DNA of 64,000 nt from an uncultured Acetatifactor sp. (lineage in GTDB: Bacteria > Bacillota > Clostridia > Lachnospirales > Lachnospiraceae), in contig CAJTSE010000002.1 in assembly GCA_910578815.1 (NCBI GenBank), positions 224,191-288,190 on the forward strand, in the 5' to 3' direction. Shown here piece after piece: positions 1 to 7,891 of the stretch; the stretch's first letter is position 1; each line of letters opens with the position of its first letter. Below the pieces are notes generated by a model. That model was not told where the DNA came from and made no database searches. It saw only the letters and a program-made list of their open reading frames with translations. The position numbers and the translations under genes are program-made.

Positions 1-294
1 TCTGGGAGATGCCTCCTTTACCTCCTGCACGGCAATATCATCCGGCAGATACCGGTTCAGATAGTCCCTGATCTGTTCCACGGAAAGCTCCGTCTCCAGA
101 TTTGCGTTTGCCGTCATGCCCTCCGCATGAACGCCGCCGTCCGTACGCCCGGCGCCTATGACTTCAACCTCCCGCCCGCACATCCGGGAAAGTACATTTT
201 CCAGCTTCCCCTGTATGGTTTCTTGTCCCGGCTGCCTCTGCCAGCCGTAATATCTGCTTCCGTCATATGCAATCAAAAACCTGTAATTTATCAT
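1..294 (-). CDS. truA: tRNA pseudouridine synthase A, N-terminal part (runs off the window)
   Basis: The reverse strand encodes 98 residues beginning MINYRFLIAYDGSRYYGWQR and continuing off the left edge. The motif GAGRTDGGVHA (residues 47-57) is the TruA signature; Asp52 is the expected catalytic aspartate that attacks the uracil ring. The enzyme converts U38-U40 of the tRNA anticodon arm to pseudouridine in the cytoplasm. The start ATG at 294 fits the family's usual N-terminus. Only about 40 percent of the protein is visible, so its integrity cannot be judged. It is divergent from the XRE regulator at 428. Confidence 0.93.
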   Translation of the reverse strand, partial: MINYRFLIAYDGSRYYGWQRQPGQETIQGKLENVLSRMCGREVEVIGAGRTDGGVHAEGMTANANLETELSVEQIRDYLNRYLPDDIAVQEVKEASPR

Positions 295-379
295 AAATCT
301 CCCTATCTGGTCAAGCTCCGCAGCGGTTCATGACTAATTTAAAAATTATACTATCAAAAAACAAAAATATATTGTATAC

Positions 380-410
380 TTAAGAAAAGATATTCTAAAT
401 ACTTTCTTAA
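380..410. promoter_or_regulatory. Inverted repeat in front of the XRE regulator (possible autoregulatory operator)
   Basis: TTAAGAAA at 380-387 is perfectly mirrored by TTTCTTAA at 403-410 with a 15-base spacer, ending 17 bases before the regulator's ATG. Small XRE repressors often bind such dyads near their own start. The AT-rich surroundings (350-410) probably also hold the divergent promoters of truA and the regulator, but I see no clear consensus -35/-10 pair. The operator role is inference. Confidence 0.5.
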
Positions 411-427
411 ATTCGGAGGATAATATC

Positions 428-754
428 ATGAGCAACGATCAATTTGAAAACCTTGGCCCTCAGGTAAAAGAACTTCGCATCCAAATGAAACTAACGCAGG
501 CAGAGGTGGCAAATGCCTTAAATGTTACCCCTGGCTATATCAGCAATGTGGAAAATAATCGAACAGCCATGTCCCTGCGCGTGCTGATTTACTACGCACG
601 CCTGATGAACATTACCCTTGATTCCCTGATTGGGAAAATCGCTCCCGATTACAGGCAGACAGCCCTGGATAATGAGCTGATGCAGCTCATATCCAAAATG
701 GACGACAGCCAGAAAACCAAACTGATCAAGACCATCAAGCTTTGGAGAAAATAA
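428..754 (+). CDS. XRE-family helix-turn-helix regulator
   Basis: This is a 108-residue protein with a Cro/C1-type HTH at about residues 13-67: VKELRIQMKLTQAEVANALN, then a recognition helix around VTPGYISNVENNRTAMS. The C-terminal 40 residues (MDDSQKTKLIKTIKLWRK at the end) are charged and may form a dimerising helix. The start is supported by GGAGGATAATATC directly before the ATG. A single-domain protein of this size is a DNA-binding regulator; its targets are unknown. The inverted repeat just upstream suggests autoregulation. It is convergent with the pseudogene at 760-1457, only 5 bases away. Confidence 0.85.
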   Translation: MSNDQFENLGPQVKELRIQMKLTQAEVANALNVTPGYISNVENNRTAMSLRVLIYYARLMNITLDSLIGKIAPDYRQTALDNELMQLISKMDDSQKTKLIKTIKLWRK

Positions 755-759
755 GGCAT

Positions 760-1457
760 TTAAAAGCTGTGTCCGCCGCTTCCTGAACTTCCCCCGCCAC
801 CTCCTGAGCTTCCCCCGCTGCCTCCGCTGCTGCTGTCCGAGCTTACGGGGTCGTAATCTTTGGTCTGCTTAAGAAGTGTGGCTTGGGGATTTGTCAGGGA
901 ATACCGGTGCACTATTCCCGCCAGCAGCTCATGCTCCTTTGGTGCGCGGCTTTTTGAAATCCGGCGCAGCAGGAAATAATTAAGCAGCAGGGAACATGCA
1001 AAGAATTTCTTTCTATCCACCGGCAGATCCGCATAAAAACCGCTTAAGAATGCGGGAGTAAACTCCTTCCTGTCCCTGATGTCATAAGGCACAAGAGCTC
1101 CTTAGGCACAAAAAATGCCTTCCCCAGCTTTCTTGCATAAGCTTTTTTGCAATCCTCTTTCGTCTTTTGAAAAGGAATAATAAATCTGGGGCGCCTCTCT
1201 TTGCCGATTCCGCCGGTGAGAATATTTGCCGATCCGCAATAGCTGCAAAATGACGTAACATCCGTATCCCCGCTGATCATCTCCCCTCCGCACTGGGGAC
1301 AGCGAAACACATTTACCTCAAAGCAGTCTTCGTCCAGTGTGTCCGACTCCTTTTGAACGGAATAGGGGTCAAGCCTGGATTCACAGTGGGCGCAAAACAA
1401 CTGTTCAGATGAAATATCAAATTTCAGATTTCCGTTACAATTTGGACATTCGTACAT
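760..1457 (-). pseudogene. TFIIB-type zinc-ribbon membrane protein, broken by two internal deletions
   Basis: The N-terminal reading frame (start 1457) carries two zinc knuckles, CPNCNGN...CAHC and CPQCGGE...CSYC, then PRFIIPFQKTKEDCKKAYARK, as in the roughly 370-residue TFIIB-type zinc-ribbon proteins of Firmicutes. After FFVPKE (about 1095-1100) the frame changes and the sequence jumps to ALVPYDIRDRKEFTPAFLSG, which in intact relatives lies about 100 residues further on. A second, in-frame join links SGFYAD to DLPVDRKKFF, again skipping about 90 residues of the usual middle. A Ser/Gly-rich tail ends in GGHSF. Both joins together with the frameshift mark it as a deletion-derived remnant. The family role is unclear even when intact. 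Confidence 0.72.
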
Positions 1458-1469
1458 AATCTTTTCCTT

Positions 1470-3116
1470 TTATCTACTCCCCGTCTCCATACTCTGCTGA
1501 ATTTCCTTATTTTGATTGAAAGGCTGAAAACCATCCCTCCTGTCCGTCCGAAAGGGTGCAAGGGGTATGCCTTCGGCTCCGTAGACTGCCACATCAGCAT
1601 AGTTGGTCCACAAATATCTTGCATAAGCAGGAAAGGGAATCCCCGGAGCGGATACACGGATTTTGTCGCCACAGATTTTCACCTGAGCCGGTACATACTT
1701 TCCATCCTCTCCCGCCACTTCAAATCCCAAACCGGATGCAGGATAAGCATCTTTGTCATATCCCGGCCGTTTCACGTCCTCCGGCTCTTTTACGATAAAG
1801 CCGCCCTCTGCATGTTTAAAGTGCAGAATCAGCTCTCCTTCTCCGTATTCGGTGTACTCAAAAAGAGGGCCTGCAGCTCCCGGCACGTTTTCAAAGCCAT
1901 AAACCAGCTTCAACGCCTGGCTGCACATTCTCTCACCTACTTCCCGTTTCCTCTTGGGGTGAATATCATTATACACGCCCTGATCAATGATGCAGGTCAT
2001 GGCTGTATTCTTTATGGTATCACCGACTCTTGACTGAGCCTCCCTGATCAGGCACCAGTTCTTATAATCCGGATCCTGTTTGTATCGGTGCATGGGAAGC
2101 TGGGCAAAGATAAAGGGCAGGGAATCATCCCTCCAGTCCTCCCTCCATTGCTCGATCAGGCGGGTAAACAGCTTACGGTAAAGAGCGGGCAGATGATCGT
2201 CGCTCTCCCCCTGGTAATAGATAAATCCCCTCAGGGAATAAGGCATAATCCGCTTCAACATGCACTCATACAGCCCGCCCGGCCGAAAGGGATTGCTGCA
2301 GCCCATAGGGCCCGGCCATCTACACTCGCCTGCACGCTCCAGCACCTCGGACCACTCCATTTCCGGATCCTCCGCATAGCATTCCTGCGCCCTTCTATCA
2401 AATTCCGCCTGATATACGAGATATTCGTCATATTCCCTGCGCTGCTCTTCCTCCGTCTTTCCTGCCACCGCAGCCTCATAGGTATCCAAATATACTTTTA
2501 ATTCCCGGTCTCCGGCAATGGCTTCTTTGGGCATCCAGGCAGACGCAGAGGTTCCGCCCCAGTTGCAGCCGATGATGCCCACCGGCACCTTCAGCATCTC
2601 CTGCAGCCCGGCGCCGAAAAAGTATCCCACCGCGGACCAGTATTTCGTTCCCTGATCTCCAAAACATTCCCAGCCCGTCTTTTCCTCAGAGCGGAAAAAT
2701 TCCTCATCCATATATGCCTTTTTCTGGGTATAGTAAAAGCGGATCATGGAATTGGCCGGACGGTTTAATACTTCTTTCTCCGTGCAGTTCTGCAGTTCAA
2801 ATTCCATGTTGGACTGGCCGCCCGCAAGCCACACTTCTCCGATTGCAATATCCTGCCGCTTAATCTCTTCCTTCCCACAGGTAACACACATGGTATGATC
2901 AACACCAGCCTCAAGGGGCGACAATAAAATTTCGAATCGGCCCTTCCTCACAAATCCGCTGCCACGGCTCTCCTGCACTTCGCCGTCTCCCAGCTTTTTC
3001 CCACCGATTACTGCCTCCACCCGCTCCCCTTCCGGGCCGTTGCCAAACACTGCAATATTTCTGCCCCTCTGTAAAACGCTTTTGTCGCTGAAAACCGCCG
3101 CCAGCTTTAATTCCAT
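1470..3116 (-). CDS. Sialate O-acetylesterase-like carbohydrate esterase (SGNH fold)
   Basis: This is a 548-residue protein. The motif WLAGGQSNMEF (near residue 100) contains the nucleophilic Ser of the SGNH/DUF303 sialate O-acetylesterase group; later motifs FIYYQGESD and the DIHPKRKREVG block (Asp/His pair) fit the same fold. These enzymes remove acetyl esters from sialic acids or plant glycans. There is no signal peptide, so it probably acts on imported sugars. I chose ATG 3116 because GGAGAGGATT lies just upstream; an in-frame extension to 3218 lacks a ribosome site. It stands apart from other sugar genes; deacetylation of acetylated xyloglucan oligosaccharides is possible but only inference. 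Confidence 0.85.
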   Translation of the reverse strand: MELKLAAVFSDKSVLQRGRNIAVFGNGPEGERVEAVIGGKKLGDGEVQESRGSGFVRKGRFEILLSPLEAGVDHTMCVTCGKEEIKRQDIAIGEVWLAGGQSNMEFELQNCTEKEVLNRPANSMIRFYYTQKKAYMDEEFFRSEEKTGWECFGDQGTKYWSAVGYFFGAGLQEMLKVPVGIIGCNWGGTSASAWMPKEAIAGDRELKVYLDTYEAAVAGKTEEEQRREYDEYLVYQAEFDRRAQECYAEDPEMEWSEVLERAGECRWPGPMGCSNPFRPGGLYECMLKRIMPYSLRGFIYYQGESDDHLPALYRKLFTRLIEQWREDWRDDSLPFIFAQLPMHRYKQDPDYKNWCLIREAQSRVGDTIKNTAMTCIIDQGVYNDIHPKRKREVGERMCSQALKLVYGFENVPGAAGPLFEYTEYGEGELILHFKHAEGGFIVKEPEDVKRPGYDKDAYPASGLGFEVAGEDGKYVPAQVKICGDKIRVSAPGIPFPAYARYLWTNYADVAVYGAEGIPLAPFRTDRRDGFQPFNQNKEIQQSMETGSR

Positions 3117-3181
3117 GTAATCCTCTCCTTTCACATAAAAAGCAACCATAACATATATGGCTGCCTCAAAATACACTGATA

Positions 3182-3631
3182 TTACTTCTGCACGTACTGA
3201 ATTCCGCAGGCATTGCATGACGAATAATAGCCCCCGTCCTCTTCCCGCACAAAGAGCAGCTTACCACAGCAGCTGCATCTGCGAATCCGGATGCCTGTAC
3301 CCTGACCTTCGAGAATCTCCCCTGAATACTCAGACCCACCCTTCCGGACAGACTGCTTCCCGGTCTCCGCATCGTCTAAAACCCCCTGAGTTTCCTCACG
3401 GAGCGCCGCTTTTTTCAACTCAGGCCTTTCAAATGCACCCTGAGCTTCACCGTGGTCTGACCCTTTCTTTGACTCCGGTTTTTCAAAAGTTTCTCCAGCT
3501 TCCTCATGGACTTCATCCCCTTCCGGTTCCGGCTGGCCCAGAGACTCCGGCAGCTCCCCAAAATCTTCTTCCAAACCAAACAGGGTAAGCTGCCCGTCAT
3601 CGTCGAAATTATCAAATATTCCAATGTCCAT
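3182..3631 (-). CDS. Hypothetical acidic protein with C-terminal zinc ribbon
   Basis: This is a 149-residue protein not assigned to a named family. It starts MDIGIFDNFDDDGQLTLFG, has a long Glu/Lys-rich central stretch with loosely repeated GEAQGAFERPELKK-like segments, and ends in a zinc ribbon with CSCCGKLLF and CNACG pairs (last 35 residues). ATG 3631 is preceded by AGAGGGGCATAC and is preferred over an upstream in-frame start at 3712. It follows the Cof-type phosphatase in the same direction, separated by a structured repeat (3720-3909). A metal-binding or nucleic-acid-binding role is plausible but unproven. Confidence 0.6.
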   Translation of the reverse strand: MDIGIFDNFDDDGQLTLFGLEEDFGELPESLGQPEPEGDEVHEEAGETFEKPESKKGSDHGEAQGAFERPELKKAALREETQGVLDDAETGKQSVRKGGSEYSGEILEGQGTGIRIRRCSCCGKLLFVREEDGGYYSSCNACGIQYVQK

Positions 3632-3771
3632 ATGTATGCCCCTCTGTATCATCGGATGGCCGCTCGACCATTTCCTTGAGCCAATTATACCGTATGCTGC
3701 CTCCCTCTGCAAGGGCTGTCCGGAATTTGGCGGCTGTGCGAAAGCGTGTCGTACCTCACGCGGATAACAGG

Positions 3772-3909
3772 CGGCAACCGACCGCTGTTCTCAATGCAGA
3801 CTGTGCAAGACGTCGGTACTTTGCAAGCGTATTGTGCTTGCTTATGTACCGCTGCGTCGCGCCCCAAGCGAAAGCGTGTCTGCATGAGAATGACGGTCGG
3901 TTGTCGCCG
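3772..3909 (-). repeat. Long imperfect inverted repeat between phosphatase and zinc-ribbon gene
   Basis: The arm at 3772-3801 (CGGCAACCGACCGCTGTTCT...) is mirrored with few mismatches at 3878-3909. Nested inside is a second stem (GACG at 3809, GCGTC at 3854; GCAAGC at 3823, GCTTGC at 3836). Flanks contain two copies of GCGAAAGCGTGTC (3738 and 3868). The right arm runs into the stop codon of the phosphatase gene (3910-3912). No coding potential is evident; the RNA would fold into one long branched hairpin. It resembles, in location and style, the other intra-operon hairpin elements of this window. Confidence 0.75.
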
Positions 3910-4734
3910 TCATCCCCTGCAGGTACACATCCAGTGCTGCTCAAGCCATTTTGCCACACTATCCTCATCATTCACGCCAATAACACCGGTGGCCCTTTTT
4001 TTCAATTCTTCATGAGCATTTTCCACAGCATAGCATTCGTCGGCTGCCTCGAACATGTCTATATCGTTTTTTCCGTCGCCGAACGCAACCACCCTGTCGC
4101 ATCCCAGCATGTTTTTCAGCCGGATCACCGCATTTGCCTTCGACGCCGCCCTGGGCATGATCTCCAGCCATTGCTCCTTGGAATAAATATCTCTTTGATA
4201 CACACAATGATAAATATCTTTATATTTATCATAAAAAGGTTTCAGCTTTTCCGGCTCATCAATACAGGTAATATAAAAAACATCCCCTGCTTTCAATTCC
4301 TCCGTCGTGGAGACAACGTGCGTCCGAATATCACCCCTGCGGCTCTCCAGAAAAGAGATCGTACCCCGGTTGCCTTTTTCCGGTATCATGGAAAATTTTT
4401 CCGCCCCGTTAATATATGAGTAGACAATGGGATAAATCCCGTTGTCAAACAGCTCGTCCAGTACATTTTGTATCGTCCGGTCAAAATAACTGGCCGCCAG
4501 AATTTCTTCCGTAACATTATCCATAATAAACCCGCCGTTGTAGACAATCAGCGGAATCCTGACGTACAGACCCTTTGTAACCTTTTTTGCCGTCACCAGG
4601 GATCTTGCTGTGGCATAGGAAAAAATCATACCTTTTTCTACCAGACTGTTTATCACATCATTTGTGTATTCCGACGTCCTTTCATTGCTTCTAAGGAGCG
4701 TACCATCCAGATCAGATACATAAAGACATTTCAT
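3910..4734 (-). CDS. Cof-type HAD hydrolase (sugar-phosphate/FMN phosphatase-like)
   Basis: This is a 274-residue protein with the HAD motifs of the Cof subfamily: VSDLDGTLLRSN (motif I, Asp8 nucleophile and Asp10), SYATARS (motif II), a lysine in motif III (SKANAVIRL), and VAFGDGKNDIDMF (motif IV, Mg binding). The C2 cap between motifs II and III is typical of cytosolic Cof phosphatases, which dephosphorylate sugar phosphates, FMN or PLP. The ATG at 4734 gives the expected N-terminus. The specific substrate cannot be read from sequence. Confidence 0.9.
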   Translation of the reverse strand: MKCLYVSDLDGTLLRSNERTSEYTNDVINSLVEKGMIFSYATARSLVTAKKVTKGLYVRIPLIVYNGGFIMDNVTEEILAASYFDRTIQNVLDELFDNGIYPIVYSYINGAEKFSMIPEKGNRGTISFLESRRGDIRTHVVSTTEELKAGDVFYITCIDEPEKLKPFYDKYKDIYHCVYQRDIYSKEQWLEIMPRAASKANAVIRLKNMLGCDRVVAFGDGKNDIDMFEAADECYAVENAHEELKKRATGVIGVNDEDSVAKWLEQHWMCTCRG

Positions 4735-4870
4735 AGAAAACCCTCTTATACTGTGTATTTCTGGCTGTATATTACTGTATTTAATATCGTATCAAAAAAA
4801 GCCCATTTTTGCAACCTGTGACTGCGTTTTTTTCAAACGCCCCGGCCTGAAAAGGAAACCTCCGTGCAAA

Positions 4871-4919
4871 CTGTAAACACCAAGTTACAGTTGACACTCA
4901 TCACGTTATATCTTATATT
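4871..4919 (+). promoter_or_regulatory. Promoter with upstream dyad for the small secreted protein
   Basis: TTGACA (4891-4896), 17 bases, TATATT (4914-4919) is a near-consensus sigma-A promoter. Directly upstream lies the inverted repeat CTGTAA-8-TTACAG (4871-4890), placed where an activator or repressor could contact polymerase. The transcript would begin about 4926, leaving about 85 bases of leader before the ATG at 5010. The rest of the 275-base gap (4735-4870) holds AT-rich sequence without an obvious gene. Confidence 0.65.
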
Positions 4920-5009
4920 ATTATTGTAGCTAGCATTTATCATTTATGCAAGCGCCGTTTTAATAAATGATTCCGGAATCAAACATTTTACGCGTTACAA
5001 AAAAGAAGA

Positions 5010-5321
5010 ATGAAAATGAAGAAGAGTATTGTACTAATTTTATCTGCTGTTATGTTGTTTGCCGCAATTCCTTTGCGCTCCCAGGCTGCACCAACAGCAT
5101 GTCCTCTTTGCGGCAATCCTGATCTTTACGAAACACTAACGGAATGGGAATCCTTAAATGGTTATAGCCATCCTTACACTACCAGAGACGGAAAACCTGC
5201 TGGATGCACTGTGTACATTATGAAGGAATATTATTTCCGTTGCTGTTCTTAATGTACTTATGTCCAAAAGATTTATACAGGGGACAGTTACGAACGGCAT
5301 TCAAAACCGCTTCATAACTGA
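5010..5321 (+). pseudogene. Small secreted CxxC protein interrupted by an in-frame TAA
   Basis: The open part (5010-5252, 80 residues) has a signal peptide (MKMKKSIVLILSAVMLFAAI, cleavage near RSQA-AP) followed by a CPLCG knuckle and ending RCCS. The next codon is TAA (5250-5252), but the same frame then continues for 22 codons (CTYVQKIYTGDSYERHSKPL...) to TGA at 5319-5321. With any sense codon in place of TAA, the sequence RCCSxC would complete the second cysteine pair of a zinc-ribbon-like domain. I therefore read it as a recent nonsense mutation in a roughly 103-residue secreted protein. A truncated product could still be made and exported. Confidence 0.68.
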
Positions 5322-5325
5322 TCTT

Positions 5326-5409
5326 CCGGTAGGCAATAAGCCTACTTCCGGTCATACCAGTGAAATAGATTTATGGGGGATGTCGCATTGCTCCTAGGCA
5401 TCCCCTATA
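5326..5409 (+). terminator. Two tandem hairpins, terminator-like
   Basis: First hairpin: CCGGTAGGC (5326-5334) with GCCTAC...CCGG (5340-5351). Second: GGGGATG (5376-5382) with CATCCCC (5399-5405), followed by TATAAGTTATTTTATTT. They sit just after the secreted-protein gene and before the next ATG at 5446, so they plausibly end the upstream transcript. The T-run is weak. Confidence 0.5.
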
Positions 5410-5445
5410 AGTTATTTTATTTGTACAAAATGAGAGGATCGTATC

Positions 5446-7875
5446 ATGAGGCGGAAACTGTTTTTACTTTTTATTGCATTGACCACTGTGCTGACAGGCT
5501 GTAGAGAATCTGGGAACGGCAGCTTACAAAGCAGCAGCACCGAAGGCACTGAGAGCAACGTACCGAGCGCCGAAATTCCGCAGACGCCGCCCAGACCCGA
5601 ATTGGACTGGCGGACAGACACCTGGAATTTTGGCAGCCTCTCGGTGACAAATCATGCCCTTTACCTTCAGGACTTTATGCAGGATGCGTCACCCTGCCCT
5701 GCCGGTTATGAAATCATCTCCAGCTCCTTTTCATATCAGGCTGATGCCTTCTACCGGCTGGATCTGCTGGAACAAAGATATATATCAGAAGAGGGGCCGG
5801 AAATAAAAAGGGAATATTTTCTAAGCTGTTATGACGGCGGGGCAATGGAAATATGGCATAAAACGTTACCCGTTCCGAAGCTGGAGGAATACGATAAGGC
5901 AGAAGTATCCTATGCCAAAATGGATGTGGTCAGCGATAACGAACTGGTTCTGTTTTTCAGCATATATGACGGGGAAGGTATGGTTACTGCCTATCCTGCC
6001 GTACACATGGACCTGGACGGAAATCAGCTGTCCGTCACGGATCTGCTTCCGGCCATGAAGGAAAGCGGCCTTGAGATCCTGCCGCTGTTTAACTACAAAA
6101 GTGTCTGCGCCGACCGGCAGGGATGCTATTATCTCCTGCCGGATTCTGCCCTGACCGGGCTGGAGCCAGGCAGAATTCTGGTGCTGGACGCCCAGGGAAC
6201 CCAGACAGCCTTCCTGGGCTCCGCAGAAAATGATTCTTCTGTCAATGTCGCCATAGATTCCGACGGGAGCGCCGTGGTTATGAAAGACCCTGACGGAAAT
6301 GCTCTGTTCCGTATTTATAATTACGGTCGGCAGGAAATGTGCCTGATCGGCTACCGTCCAGAAACCGGAGAAAAGCTATATGCACAGATACAGGCGGAGC
6401 CTATGGCTCCCATGGCCCTGGGGGCCGACGGCTATCTGTACTACAGTACAGGTGCCGGAAATCTGTACCGCTGGGATCTCTACACGGGAGACAGAGAGTT
6501 CTGTGTCAATTATCAGAGTCTTGGACTGGAAAATTCCTTCGGCCTGCTGCTGGGTGAAGGCAAGGGCGGGCAGCTGTCCTTTTTAGACTGCGGCCTGGGC
6601 GTCAGCGCCAGACTGTATCAGCTGGGTACGGATCCGGGAATGGCCAAAAGTGCAATCCGCATAGTAAGCCTCACAAGGGATACCTGCCAATACATTTCCG
6701 AATGTGCCCTTGACTACTCCGCAGAACGCCCAGATTATATCATCAGCCTGGAAAAGCCGGGCCTGGAAGGCCTGCGGTACAACGCCGCGATGCAGGCGGT
6801 CAGTGATTATCGGACCAGAGCGCTGGCGGACCTGACAGCGGGCAAAGGTGCAGATATGTATTATGTAACGGCCAGCGATATGGAGATGCTGTATGAGAAG
6901 GGTATACTGGCGGACCTGTCCGATGTCCTGCCGCAGGAATATTTAGATGCCCTCTTTCCCGGCTTTTTAGAATGCGGAGTCATCGACGGAAAGCAGATAG
7001 GACTTCCTCCCGAAGGCTATGTCACCATAGTGATGGCGGACAATTCCCTCTGGCCCGGTGAGAGCTGGAGCTGGGATGAAGCCATGGCAGTCAAAGAAGC
7101 AAATCCTCAGCGGGAGCAGCTGATGGTTATGCTTGGCAACGGCTCGCCCGCCCGGCTCTATGGCGCAGGCAAAGAGGTCATGCTGCAGGAAATATATCTG
7201 CCTTACCTGACGGAAACTCCCTTCCTGAACGTGGATGCCGGAACCTGTGATTTTAACAGCCCCCGGTTTATCAGGCTGCTGGAAATGCTGAATGGCACCC
7301 CGTGCTTTTATTCGTCAATGGCGGATATACCACAGGAACCGTCTGCTGTAGCCTTTATGGCAGATGTCACAAATTTTCCTGCTTTTTCACGTATAATGAA
7401 CGCATCCGGTGAAAATTATCATCCGGTTGGATACCCTGCGGAAAAGGACGGAGGAAGCTATTGGTCCTGCGATTATTATCTGGTAGTGAATAAGAATACT
7501 GCATACATGGAGCAGATCAAAGAATATCTGATCTCCCTGTATAATTATGAGCGACAGCGTGACAAAATTCATTATGCAGTCCGAAACGATCTGATGCCGG
7601 AGCTGTTAAAGGAAGACGTGTACTCATCCCTGCCCAGACTCGTGTACGGGTGGTCTGTCTGGACCCCTGTTGAATTAAAGCCAGACGGCACCGCCTGGGA
7701 CCAGGAATATCTGGAGCTGCTGAACACGGCCAAACCCTATCGGCATGTGGACACCGCCATAAAAAGCATCATCCTGGAAGAGGCCGGGGCTTATTTTTCC
7801 GGAGATCAGGACGCAGAAACCGTGGCTGCTCAGATCCAGAATCGGGTACAGCTATATCTGGATGAACGGAAATAA
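5446..7875 (+). CDS. Large lipoprotein: propeller-like N-terminal half fused to a solute-binding-protein-like half
   Basis: This is an 809-residue protein with a lipoprotein signal (TTVLTGC, lipidated Cys near residue 20) and a Ser/Thr/Glu-rich linker. Residues about 45-400 contain recurring short units (SYQADAFYRLD, GCYYLLPDS, DGYLYYSTG, NLYRWDLYTG) typical of beta-propeller blades. Residues about 420-805 resemble family-1 extracellular solute-binding proteins (DYRTRALADLTAGKGADMYY, DGKQIGLPPEG, then the aromatic-rich C-terminal lobe). It should sit on the outer face of the membrane. No permease genes are adjacent, so it may be a sensor or scavenging protein rather than a transporter subunit. 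Start: AGAGGATCGTATC precedes the ATG. The domain reading is by eye. Confidence 0.7.
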   Translation: MRRKLFLLFIALTTVLTGCRESGNGSLQSSSTEGTESNVPSAEIPQTPPRPELDWRTDTWNFGSLSVTNHALYLQDFMQDASPCPAGYEIISSSFSYQADAFYRLDLLEQRYISEEGPEIKREYFLSCYDGGAMEIWHKTLPVPKLEEYDKAEVSYAKMDVVSDNELVLFFSIYDGEGMVTAYPAVHMDLDGNQLSVTDLLPAMKESGLEILPLFNYKSVCADRQGCYYLLPDSALTGLEPGRILVLDAQGTQTAFLGSAENDSSVNVAIDSDGSAVVMKDPDGNALFRIYNYGRQEMCLIGYRPETGEKLYAQIQAEPMAPMALGADGYLYYSTGAGNLYRWDLYTGDREFCVNYQSLGLENSFGLLLGEGKGGQLSFLDCGLGVSARLYQLGTDPGMAKSAIRIVSLTRDTCQYISECALDYSAERPDYIISLEKPGLEGLRYNAAMQAVSDYRTRALADLTAGKGADMYYVTASDMEMLYEKGILADLSDVLPQEYLDALFPGFLECGVIDGKQIGLPPEGYVTIVMADNSLWPGESWSWDEAMAVKEANPQREQLMVMLGNGSPARLYGAGKEVMLQEIYLPYLTETPFLNVDAGTCDFNSPRFIRLLEMLNGTPCFYSSMADIPQEPSAVAFMADVTNFPAFSRIMNASGENYHPVGYPAEKDGGSYWSCDYYLVVNKNTAYMEQIKEYLISLYNYERQRDKIHYAVRNDLMPELLKEDVYSSLPRLVYGWSVWTPVELKPDGTAWDQEYLELLNTAKPYRHVDTAIKSIILEEAGAYFSGDQDAETVAAQIQNRVQLYLDERK

Positions 7876-7891
7876 GCGTTAAGAAGCTGGT

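Noticed and set aside
5250..5252. Possible recoding of TAA in the small secreted protein
   Set aside because: TAA is used as a normal stop by many genes in the window; a nonsense mutation is the simpler reading.
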